From Campylobacterales bacterium (GTDB lineage: Bacteria; Campylobacterota; Campylobacteria; Campylobacterales; QNZT01): a stretch of 20,275 bases of DNA. Positions within the stretch are counted from its first letter, which is position 1; every line of letters starts with the position of its first letter. The stretch is from NCBI GenBank assembly GCA_027056215.1, contig JALULO010000270.1, forward strand, positions 1 to 20,275, read 5' to 3'. The notes under the pieces were generated by a model. That model worked only from the letters and a program-made list of their open reading frames with translations, made no database searches and was not told the origin of the DNA. Shown piece by piece: positions 1 to 6,469 of the stretch. A program made the position numbers and the translations under genes.

Positions 1-406
1 TCAGATACCGATGTGTCAAACCTCCAGGATCTGAGGATATCTCATGCTGGAGGTAACTTTGTTCTACAAAAGAGGCACTCATATAAAGTATCAGTATGGT
101 AAATGGAAGGACTAAAAAAAGTTGTCCGATGATATTGATAAGTGCTTTTGTTTTGGGGTTGAAACGGGTATAAAAGATATCAACACGCACATGTTTATCT
201 GTTTGCAATGTATAAGAAAGGCCCAGTAAAAAGATGATGTCAAACAGATGCCATTCCCACTCTTGTAGGGCTACTGAACCGCCTTGAAAGAGATAACGAT
301 TTAGTGCATCATAGACCACGAGAAAACTCAAAGCGATCACCAGATAGGCAGATAGTTTTGCAAATAAGGCGATGAGTTTTTCACTATATCTAACAAATGT
401 TTCCAC
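1..406 (-). CDS. dctQ: TRAP transporter small permease subunit (DctQ family), 3' part cut by window edge
   Basis: Reading the minus strand from a GTG at 406-404 gives 135 residues with no stop before the window edge. Three hydrophobic segments are visible at about residues 12-34, 48-66 and 87-108, where the DctQ family has four. The end contains SSDPGGLTHRYL; an 'E-S-DPGGL-(R/Y)' sequence before the last helix is typical of TRAP small permeases, especially those paired with mannitol/chloroaromatic-type binding proteins. DctQ sits in the inner membrane with the large permease DctM and a periplasmic binding protein, and drives uptake of organic acids with a sodium gradient. The GTG lies 3 nt after the trpC stop, with AGGAAG at 420-415 as ribosome binding site inside the end of trpC, so the two are probably co-translated. 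The substrate cannot be told. The large permease should lie beyond position 1. Confidence 0.85.
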   Translation of the reverse strand, partial: METFVRYSEKLIALFAKLSAYLVIALSFLVVYDALNRYLFQGGSVALQEWEWHLFDIIFLLGLSYTLQTDKHVRVDIFYTRFNPKTKALINIIGQLFLVLPFTILILYMSASFVEQSYLQHEISSDPGGLTHRYL

Positions 407-409
407 TTT

Positions 410-1195
410 TTATACTTCCTTTAGTGCCTTTACAGAGCTAACGATATCATCCTGACGCATGAAGTGTTCACCGATCAAAAAGGCATCGACACCTACATCA
501 TGGAGTTTGTGAATCGTCTCTTTGTCATTGATTCCACTCTCTGCTACGATGATTTTACCATTTGGAATGAGTGGCATCAACTTTTCACTAAGTTGCATAT
601 CCATCTCAAAGGTTTCCAGATTTCGGTGGTTGACACCGATGATATCTGCACCTGCATGGATGGCTTTTGTCAAATCTTGTACGTCATGAATCTCTACAAG
701 CGCATTCATGCCTAAGTGCCATGTATAGTTTAAAAGATCTTTGAGTTCTTTTTTAGATAACATTTTAGCGATGAAAAGTACAAAATCCGCTCCATAAACC
801 AGTGCCTCAACCAGTTGATACTCACAAAAGATAAAATCTTTACGAAGTAAGGGCGTACCGACATAGCGTCTGATACCTGTTAGATACTCTATATCTCCTT
901 GAAAAAAGTGAGGTTCTGTTAAGACGCTGATAGCATCAACTCCGGCTTTTTCATACGCTTGTGCGATCATAAGTGGGTCAAAATCTTCTCTGATGATACC
1001 TTTACTAGGACTTGCTTTTTTAACTTCTGCGATGATGCGATACGGATTATCTGGTGTGGATGTAAGATACTCTTTAACATCTCGTGGTGCATAAGGATTG
1101 TACGCCAAAGAGCGTCCAAGCCAATCTAATGGAATCTGTTTTTCTCTTTCTTTGACGACTTCTTTAGTCTTTTTGAGGATTTTATCCAATATCAT
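410..1195 (-). CDS. trpC: Indole-3-glycerol phosphate synthase
   Basis: This cytoplasmic TIM-barrel enzyme closes the ring of 1-(o-carboxyphenylamino)-1-deoxyribulose 5-phosphate to indole-3-glycerol phosphate in tryptophan synthesis. Visible family motifs, in order, are AEVKKASPSKG (lysine and SPSKG loop), a TEPHFFQGD stretch, PLLRKDFI with the catalytic lysine, NHRNLETF, and AESGI near the C-terminus. The length of 261 residues is normal. I chose the ATG at 1195 (MILDKIL...) rather than an in-frame codon 21 nt upstream, because MILD is the usual N-terminus, AAGGA lies about 10 nt upstream, and this ATG overlaps the stop of the TPR gene as ATGA. No other trp gene is in the window, so the gene stands apart from the rest of the pathway here. 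Confidence 0.97.
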   Translation of the reverse strand: MILDKILKKTKEVVKEREKQIPLDWLGRSLAYNPYAPRDVKEYLTSTPDNPYRIIAEVKKASPSKGIIREDFDPLMIAQAYEKAGVDAISVLTEPHFFQGDIEYLTGIRRYVGTPLLRKDFIFCEYQLVEALVYGADFVLFIAKMLSKKELKDLLNYTWHLGMNALVEIHDVQDLTKAIHAGADIIGVNHRNLETFEMDMQLSEKLMPLIPNGKIIVAESGINDKETIHKLHDVGVDAFLIGEHFMRQDDIVSSVKALKEV

Positions 1196-2481
1196 TTTGT
1201 TTTGTCCTTGATGCATTGTTTTATTTTATCGATATGATCGATGATTTCTGGTTGTGTTTGATCACTTTCATAAGGTTTGAGTAATTTATAGGCTTTTTGA
1301 CACTGATGCTTTTTATAGTATCCCCAGGCAAGTGTATCGATATAAAAGAGTGATTTGGGCTCTTCTTTGAGTGCCTTTTGTACCAGTTTTAATCCTTTAT
1401 TTACGTTGATATCATGGTCTATCAATAGATATGCATAATAGTTATAAAATAGAGGTCTATTGATCTGATAAACAGAATCTTCAAACTTTTTAAGCACATC
1501 TTTTAAAAGTTTTTTACTTTTATTCTTACTTCCTTCGTACTCTAAGATTGCTGATTTCGCGAGAAATTCTAGATCACCTGTATCATGATAAAGCTTTTGT
1601 GCTAGACGGTAACCTCTTTTATAATCTTTTTTTGCAGTATAGATTTCAAGTAAAATTTCATCATCAAATTTGGTTTTTTTTAAAAATAAAATGGCATTTC
1701 TATAATCTTTTTGATACGCATATAACTCAATCAATGATTTTGCATAGAGTGGGTCTTTCGTGGTTTGATAGAGTTTTTTATAGATTTCTGCAAGTGCTTT
1801 AAGATCTTGGGTTTTGGTGTATATCTTGATCAAAGCAGTACAAACTATTTTACTACAGCCATACATGCGTGTATGACTTTCAAGTAGTCTTATAGCTTCA
1901 TCGGATTTATTCTCTTTTAAGAGTATATCTGCGAGTAGTAAAAGGGAATGTCCATCGTGTTTAAGTTCATACGCCTTTTGATAATATCTTTTTGCTTGTT
2001 GCCTATTTCCTTTACTCTTAGCGATGAGCGCTGCCAATTCATAGTCTTGTTCATTTGGCTTTTTTGTGATGAGTTTTTGTAAAATTTTATCAGCTTTAGC
2101 GTACTCTTTTTTATCAATATAATAAGCTACGAAATACCGACTGATCGATGGATCATCTCCTAGTTTGCCTTTTGCTTTTTCTAAAAGTAATTTGATTCGA
2201 TCATAATCTTTTAGCATCACAGCACTTTTGAGTGCTTCTAAAATATACTCTTTTTCATCAGTGATATCATAAAGTTTTTCAAAAAAACGGCTAGAAGTTG
2301 CATACTCTTGATGATCATATGCATCCATAGCTATTAGTACATATGCATCTGCTTTTTCACTTTTATTGGGCAAAGTTGCGTTGATGGTTTTGTATTCTTG
2401 TAGATATAAAGGAGCACTCTTTTGGGCACATGAAGAAAGGGTAATCGTTAAAAAAAAGATTATAAAATAATACCTGGACAC
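1192..2481 (-). CDS. TPR-repeat lipoprotein
   Basis: The 429-residue product starts with a hydrophobic signal peptide and the lipobox LSSC, giving a lipidated Cys18. The rest is a row of helical pairs with the A/Y/A spacing of tetratricopeptide repeats, for example AKADKILQKLITKKP, AKRYYQKAYEL, and near the end a run resembling YYAYLLIDHD / ALKEEPKSLFYIDTLAWGYYK, which is common in large bacterial TPR lipoproteins. It is probably a scaffold anchored in the envelope; its partners are unknown. Translation starts at a GTG (2481), 22 nt inside the end of the preceding cysteine-cluster gene, with GAGGTGG just upstream. Its stop overlaps the trpC start. Similar TPR lipoproteins precede trpC in other Campylobacterota, as far as I recall. 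I assign no specific function. Confidence 0.85.
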   Translation of the reverse strand: MSRYYFIIFFLTITLSSCAQKSAPLYLQEYKTINATLPNKSEKADAYVLIAMDAYDHQEYATSSRFFEKLYDITDEKEYILEALKSAVMLKDYDRIKLLLEKAKGKLGDDPSISRYFVAYYIDKKEYAKADKILQKLITKKPNEQDYELAALIAKSKGNRQQAKRYYQKAYELKHDGHSLLLLADILLKENKSDEAIRLLESHTRMYGCSKIVCTALIKIYTKTQDLKALAEIYKKLYQTTKDPLYAKSLIELYAYQKDYRNAILFLKKTKFDDEILLEIYTAKKDYKRGYRLAQKLYHDTGDLEFLAKSAILEYEGSKNKSKKLLKDVLKKFEDSVYQINRPLFYNYYAYLLIDHDINVNKGLKLVQKALKEEPKSLFYIDTLAWGYYKKHQCQKAYKLLKPYESDQTQPEIIDHIDKIKQCIKDKTK

Positions 2482-2837
2482 TCGTCTACCACCTCGTCTA
2501 TATGATTTTTAAAATAGTCCCAAAATGGAAATGTCGAACACTGCTTGGGACGCACAGCATAGATAGAACAGTTTTTTGCTTTTTCATCAAAAAAGATACA
2601 GGCAAAATCATCACCTCTTTGTTTCTCTTTTAGCGAGTATCTATACTTGATCTTGCGTAAATATTTCTCTTTAAATGTTTCTATATCTACACCGATAAAA
2701 TCTGCTATGGCTTGCATCTCGGAAGGTGTCAGCCAGATATAGCCACTCTCACCCGTGCAACATTTCCCTTCGCACTGGGCACACTTGGAGGGATCAAAAG
2801 TATAGGAAAAACCCTCTTTTTTCATTTTATATGGCAT
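2460..2837 (-). CDS. YkgJ-family cysteine cluster protein (putative zinc or iron-sulfur binding)
   Basis: A small cytoplasmic protein of 125 residues with the two-part cysteine pattern of the YkgJ/CxxCxxCC family. The first group is C19-x2-C22-x3-C26-C27 (KCAQCEGKCC). The second is C80, C90 and C100 in CIFFD...NCSIYAVRPKQCSTFPFW, and a further Cys120 lies near the end. The 'Y-RP-QC--FPFW' stretch is the most conserved part of the family. These proteins are thought to bind a metal or an Fe-S cluster, and their substrate is generally unknown. Two starts are possible: ATG at 2837, with AAGGA 13 nt upstream, or ATG at 2825, which overlaps the upstream stop as ATGA. I keep the longer one. The gene overlaps both of its neighbours and is surely in the same transcript. 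Confidence 0.85.
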   Translation of the reverse strand: MPYKMKKEGFSYTFDPSKCAQCEGKCCTGESGYIWLTPSEMQAIADFIGVDIETFKEKYLRKIKYRYSLKEKQRGDDFACIFFDEKAKNCSIYAVRPKQCSTFPFWDYFKNHIDEVVDECPGIIL

Positions 2838-3517
2838 TTTATACTATAAGTCCTTGTTTTTTGATAAATAGATTTTACTTCTTCACTTTGTTCTTTCTCC
2901 ATAAAGTTGATAAGTGGAGGATGGGTTTTACAAAGTGAGCGTGAACTTTTTCGTGCATGTATCATAATCAGATGAGCAGGTTTGTCTCCCGTGCCATGTA
3001 CAAAGCGGATATCTTCTACAGTAAATTTTACTTCATGCAAAATGGTTAAAAGTTCTGGTAACTGTTTTGCATCATAGCAAAATATAAAATGCCCTTTTGG
3101 TTTGATGATCGTATTGACTTTTTGAATCATCGAGGCGATGGGTAGGTGTGTGTTCTCTTTTGCAATAGCCATATGATCACTCTGGCTTGATGTAACACCT
3201 TGATGGTAATAGGGGGGATTGGAAATAATATAGTCATACTTTTGGCTAAATGTAAAAGTAAGAAAGTCATCTTCTATGATCGTTACATCTATTTGATTTA
3301 CCCGTGCATTTTGTTGACATAAAAAGGTATTGTGAGTTTGCTTATCGATGAGGGTTGGGTGGATGTGAAAGTCTCTAGCACAGAGCAATCCTATGATCCC
3401 AGATCCTGCACCAACATCCAAAAGTTCTCCTTTAGGACTAAAACGGCTGATAAAATCATACAAAAAATGTGCATCGGAATTGAACAAAAAACCATTTGCC
3501 TTTTGGTACAGGTACAA
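2822..3517 (-). CDS. Class I SAM-dependent N6-adenine methyltransferase, TrmN6 (tRNA1Val A37) type
   Basis: A 231-residue Rossmann-fold methyltransferase. Motif I is LLDVGAGSGIIG (about residues 32-43), which binds S-adenosylmethionine. The catalytic motif is NPPY at residues 100-103, marking methylation of an exocyclic amino group (adenine N6, or glutamine). The short N-terminus, ending in a phenylalanine-rich 'GFLFNSDAHFL' segment, resembles YfiC/TrmN6, which methylates A37 of tRNA1(Val); a different RNA or protein target cannot be ruled out. The start is a TTG at 3517, the only in-frame initiator near AAAGG about 8 nt upstream; the ATG five bases further up is out of frame. It appears to be the first gene of the minus-strand operon down to dctQ and is divergent from kdsB. 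Confidence 0.85.
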   Translation of the reverse strand: MYLYQKANGFLFNSDAHFLYDFISRFSPKGELLDVGAGSGIIGLLCARDFHIHPTLIDKQTHNTFLCQQNARVNQIDVTIIEDDFLTFTFSQKYDYIISNPPYYHQGVTSSQSDHMAIAKENTHLPIASMIQKVNTIIKPKGHFIFCYDAKQLPELLTILHEVKFTVEDIRFVHGTGDKPAHLIMIHARKSSRSLCKTHPPLINFMEKEQSEEVKSIYQKTRTYSIKCHIK

Positions 3518-3570
3518 GCATAAACCTTTTTTTGTTAAGATTCTACACTATAAATCATAAAGGAATCCCC
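3518..3570. promoter_or_regulatory. Divergent promoter region between the methyltransferase operon and kdsB
   Basis: Only 53 bp separate the two divergent genes, so both promoters must lie here or inside the coding ends. The core ACACTATAAATC contains TATAAA at 3549-3554 on the plus strand and TATAGT at 3552-3547 on the minus strand. A T-run ending in TTTTTTTG sits upstream of the plus-strand hexamer, as in Campylobacter-type sigma70 promoters. Initiation in both directions would compete. The kdsB leader would be only about 10 nt. Confidence 0.35.
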
Positions 3571-4287
3571 ATGATCATCATCCCCGCACGTCTAGCTTCG
3601 AGTAGATTTCCCAATAAAGTATTAGCCAACATCAATGGCTTACCGATGGTCATAGCAACGGCAAAACGTGTAGAAGATATCGATGCAGTAGCAATCGCAA
3701 CAGATTCACAAGAAGTGATAAATATCGCAAAATCATATGGATTTGAAGCAGTAATGACTTCAGATAAACATAAAAGTGGTACAGATCGCATCAACGAAGC
3801 TGCTAAAATTTTAGGTGTTGATGCAGATGAAATCATCGTCAATGTTCAAGCAGATGAACCATTTATCGAACCAGAGGTAGTCCAAAGTGTCTATACCAGA
3901 GTACGAAAAGCGATCAATGACAACGAAGATATCATGATGACAAGTTGTTATAAATCCATCAATCCAGAGTTCGCCTCTGATCCAAATCATGTCAAAGTCA
4001 TCATGGACGAGCAAGGATATGCCATCTACTTTTCCAGAAGCAAAATACCCTATGATAGAGAAGAGCATTTGGACTATTTTGGTCATCTTGGAATCTATGG
4101 TTTTACTAAAAAAACACTTGAAAAGTTTTGCACCCTTGGCACATCACCACTAGAAGATATCGAAAAACTAGAACAGTTACGTGCTCTATACTTTGGACGA
4201 AAAATCGCTATGGTTAAAGTAGAAAGTAAAAGTTTTGGAATCGATACACAAGAAGATCTGCAAAGAGCCTTGCATGAGTTGGTGTAA
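3571..4287 (+). CDS. kdsB: 3-deoxy-manno-octulosonate cytidylyltransferase (CMP-Kdo synthetase)
   Basis: This enzyme activates Kdo with CTP to CMP-Kdo in the cytoplasm, the donor for the inner core of lipopolysaccharide, so the organism is Gram-negative with LPS. The product has 238 residues, the normal size. It begins MIIIPARLASSRFPNK, the nucleotide-binding start of the family, followed by AIATDS, KSGTDRI, NVQADEP (family NxQGDEP, here Ala for Gly), PYDRE, GIYGF and EKLEQLR, all in canonical order. The start is ATG 3571 with AAAGGA 8 nt upstream at 3559-3564; in-frame codons further 5' lie in the divergent gene and have no binding site. It stands alone on the plus strand between two minus-strand transcription units. 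Confidence 0.97.
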   Translation: MIIIPARLASSRFPNKVLANINGLPMVIATAKRVEDIDAVAIATDSQEVINIAKSYGFEAVMTSDKHKSGTDRINEAAKILGVDADEIIVNVQADEPFIEPEVVQSVYTRVRKAINDNEDIMMTSCYKSINPEFASDPNHVKVIMDEQGYAIYFSRSKIPYDREEHLDYFGHLGIYGFTKKTLEKFCTLGTSPLEDIEKLEQLRALYFGRKIAMVKVESKSFGIDTQEDLQRALHELV

Positions 4288-4357
4288 AAGATATAACTGA
4301 AATACACCCTTTGTATACAATGAACGCTGAAAGTGGATACTTTACTCTCACCAAATA

Positions 4358-4381
4358 GGAGTGTAGTAAAAGCAACACTCC
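4358..4381. other. 7-bp hairpin between convergent kdsB and the DUF302-like gene
   Basis: GGAGTGT (4358-4364) and ACACTCC (4375-4381) form a perfect 7-bp stem with a 10-nt loop. It lies in the 140-bp spacer between two converging genes, where a two-way terminator would be expected. Neither strand has a T-run after the stem, so it is not a classic intrinsic terminator; it may stabilise the 3' ends or work with Rho. A weaker 5-bp hairpin (AAAGT/ACTTT) lies at 4330-4343. I see no gene in the spacer. Confidence 0.35.
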
Positions 4382-4427
4382 CGAAAGAATTAGTACTGAG
4401 CAAAGATTACATCTCTATAGAAAAAAT

Positions 4428-5348
4428 CTATTCTGCTGAATCTTCTATGATGGTTTGCATATCATTTTGCGCTTTTTCAAGTAACTTTAACAATGTTTTA
4501 TCTTTGAGTGCCAGCGTAGATGTGAGATTGTCTATATTAAGAGAAACTATTTGCGTTTTATTGCTTCCTTTTTTATGGTATATTACCATCGTACAAGGTG
4601 CAAATGCTCCCGCTTCGGGTTTTGTTTTTGAAAGTTCATAAATGATCTTTAACTTACATAAGGAGTAGGCATCATAAAAGAGATAATCATCTTTCTTCTC
4701 ATCTTTTAAAACAGCATTGAAGTCTATATAGTTTGCTACAACAAAGCCACTAGGCTTCATCTCTTCTGTCATCAGCATCAACAACTCTTCACGTGCATCC
4801 ATAGCATCCCCATCAGCTATCTTAAAAGAGTACTTGGTAAAAAGAGGTTTATCTGTTTTTATAGCATCATATCCCAATGATGCTACTTTTGCAGTGGGCA
4901 GAATCTTCATAATCGTTTTTTTGTTTAACGCCTCAAGCTTTGTAAATAGTGAATCATGCTCTTTGATGATATGTTCTTGTGCTTTCGCGCTTAAAAGAGC
5001 GAGATACAAGTTGTCATCACCTTTTCGTTGATAGACTGCCACAGAAAAAGGTGTAAATATACCACTCTTTGCATACTTTGGTATAAGTGCTACAGACGTA
5101 TCATGATGGTAAACTGACATAAGATTGTAACTATCAAATGTAGTTTTAGAAAATTGTTTTTTATAAGGTCCATTCATATCTTGATTTTTAGCCACTGTAT
5201 AACCGTTAGTGATTAAACCATTAGCTATGGTGTTTGCGGTGATTTTATGATCTTTATTTGCTACTTTATAAAGTAGGATATCTTCATTTGCAGATGAGAT
5301 TGTCACAATAAAAGAGAGTATGTAGAGCATTGTTGATAAAAATTTCAT
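4428..5348 (-). CDS. Exported protein with two DUF302-like repeats
   Basis: A 306-residue protein with a signal peptide (residues 1-20, MKFLSTMLYI...SSA) and no further membrane segment, so probably periplasmic. The mature part seems to hold two copies of a DUF302-like fold. GYTVAKNQDMN (49-59) aligns with GFVVANYIDFN (201-211). F72-DSYNLMSVYHH and FTPFSVAVYQRKGDDNLYLALL (98-119) align with Y225-DAYSLCKLKII and FAPCTMVIYHKKGSNKTQIVSL (249-270). DUF302 proteins have no settled function. The start ATG 5348 has AAAGGA at 5361-5356. The gene is divergent from the desaturase and shares its promoter region, which could mean joint regulation. The DUF302 assignment rests on the motif pattern only. 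Confidence 0.7.
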   Translation of the reverse strand: MKFLSTMLYILSFIVTISSANEDILLYKVANKDHKITANTIANGLITNGYTVAKNQDMNGPYKKQFSKTTFDSYNLMSVYHHDTSVALIPKYAKSGIFTPFSVAVYQRKGDDNLYLALLSAKAQEHIIKEHDSLFTKLEALNKKTIMKILPTAKVASLGYDAIKTDKPLFTKYSFKIADGDAMDAREELLMLMTEEMKPSGFVVANYIDFNAVLKDEKKDDYLFYDAYSLCKLKIIYELSKTKPEAGAFAPCTMVIYHKKGSNKTQIVSLNIDNLTSTLALKDKTLLKLLEKAQNDMQTIIEDSAE

Positions 5349-5375
5349 ATAGATCCTTTAAAAAGTTGATAAACA

Positions 5376-5408
5376 ACTATAACAAACGCACTGTAAACAA
5401 TCTGTAAA
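5376..5408 (-). promoter_or_regulatory. Putative promoter of the DUF302-like gene with an 11-bp-phased direct repeat
   Basis: On the plus strand the heptamer CTGTAAA occurs at 5391-5397 and again at 5402-5408, spaced by CAAT, a period of exactly 11 bp. The layout resembles a Pho box (CTGTCAT-n4-CTGTCAT), though in reverse orientation relative to this gene. On the minus strand a -10-like TATAGT lies at 5381-5376, 9 bp beyond the repeat. That is the spacing PhoB/OmpR-type activators use, and it would put the RNA start about 20 nt before the ATG. No good -35 is present, which fits an activated promoter. Confidence 0.4.
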
Positions 5409-5448
5409 TTTATCAAATATGATAGATAAAGTGACTGTACTTTTTATA

Positions 5449-5483
5449 CTTTAAGTTATCTTTAAGTATGATATCTTTATATT
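5449..5483 (+). promoter_or_regulatory. Putative desaturase promoter with tandem CTTTAAGT repeat
   Basis: CTTTAAGT stands at 5449-5456 and 5460-5467, again 11 bp apart. The repeat can be read in two ways. TTTAAGT is the core of the -35 region described for Campylobacter jejuni sigma70 promoters; from the first copy about 16-18 bp lead to a -10-like TTTATATT around 5476-5483. Alternatively the pair is an operator for an OmpR-family regulator, with its end 10 bp before TATATT. TATGAT at 5467-5472 is a rival -10. RNA would start near 5490, just before the GAAAGG binding site. Confidence 0.4.
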
Positions 5484-5505
5484 TTTGATTTTGAAAGGTT
5501 CCTCG

Positions 5506-6468
5506 ATGTCTCAAGTTCCTTATCCTGATATATTTGATCTGTTAAAAACACAAGTACGTGATGCTGGTTTGTTGGAGCGTGTTCCCGTGAGAGGGAGTAT
5601 AGAGATGATTGCTGTTATAGGATCACTTGGGGTTGCTTTTGCTACCATGAAGATGTGGAATCCTGTGCTGCTTGGGCTTTTTTTGACCTTGGTGTTTACG
5701 CGTGCAGTTTTTGTTTCACATGATATTTTACATCTTCAGTATTTTAAAAATAAAAAACTTTCGTTTCGTCTCTCTTATCTTTTTTCGGCAATCATCTTAA
5801 GTAACTCCTCTTCTTGGTGGGATTATAAACACAATGTTAACCACCATACTTGGTGCAATGTAGTTGAAAAAGATGAAGATATTCGTGCACTTGATGGAGC
5901 ATTTACCCCAAATCATAAAGGCAATAGTCCTTTTCTTAAAAAGTATAAACATATCATCTTTTGGGGTGCTATGTTTTTTATGTATCCTGCTTTTATCGTA
6001 CAATCATATCGTTTTGTGATCAGGCAAAAACACTATGGTGAACTTTTTTTGATGTTGTTACACTGGCCTATCATCTGGGGTAGTATATTTTATACACTTC
6101 CTTTTACTGATGCGTTGATTGTATTTGTAACGTTGTATTTAGTACTTTCTGTCTGGCTTGCCTTTGGTTTTATCACCAATCATTTGGGCTGTGATGTGTT
6201 TGATTTGGAGGAGGGGAGAGAACTTTCATGGATGGAGATGCAGATGCGTGGAAGTCGTTCATTGAGGGGTGGTACTTTCATACACTGGTTTTATGGTGGA
6301 TTAAATACACAGATAGAACATCATCTTTTCCCAAAAGCACCCCGTTTCAATCTGCTTAAAGTACAAAAATATACCCGTACTTTTGCAAAAAAACATGGTA
6401 TAAGCTATTTTGAAACAACGCCTTTAGAAGCATATATTCAGATCAATCATGCGTTAAAGGCGTATTAG
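5506..6468 (+). CDS. Membrane fatty-acid desaturase
   Basis: A 320-residue integral membrane di-iron enzyme that would introduce a double bond into an acyl chain, using oxygen and an electron donor, to adjust membrane fluidity. The three histidine boxes are present: H72-DIL-H76, H109-NVN-H113-H114, and QIEHH at 269-273 followed by LFP. A further NH at 225-226 is also typical. Hydrophobic stretches lie at about 35-70, 85-100, 148-168, 180-200 and 203-223. The start ATG 5506 follows GAAAGG at 5493-5498; an in-frame TTG at 5485 lacks a site. Oxygen dependence implies at least microaerobic life. The position of the double bond and the substrate (lipid, CoA or ACP) cannot be told. It converges on the aldolase with 1 bp between stop codons. 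Confidence 0.93.
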   Translation: MSQVPYPDIFDLLKTQVRDAGLLERVPVRGSIEMIAVIGSLGVAFATMKMWNPVLLGLFLTLVFTRAVFVSHDILHLQYFKNKKLSFRLSYLFSAIILSNSSSWWDYKHNVNHHTWCNVVEKDEDIRALDGAFTPNHKGNSPFLKKYKHIIFWGAMFFMYPAFIVQSYRFVIRQKHYGELFLMLLHWPIIWGSIFYTLPFTDALIVFVTLYLVLSVWLAFGFITNHLGCDVFDLEEGRELSWMEMQMRGSRSLRGGTFIHWFYGGLNTQIEHHLFPKAPRFNLLKVQKYTRTFAKKHGISYFETTPLEAYIQINHALKAY

Positions 6469-6469
6469 T

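Noticed and set aside
4358..4381. Intrinsic terminator for kdsB and the DUF302-like gene
   Set aside because: The stem is good but no T-run follows on either strand, so I list it only as a hairpin.
4333..4641. 102-codon plus-strand frame over the kdsB downstream spacer
   Set aside because: Two thirds of it is antisense to the DUF302-like gene. It has no good start site, and I could not match its N-terminal part to a transposase or other remnant.
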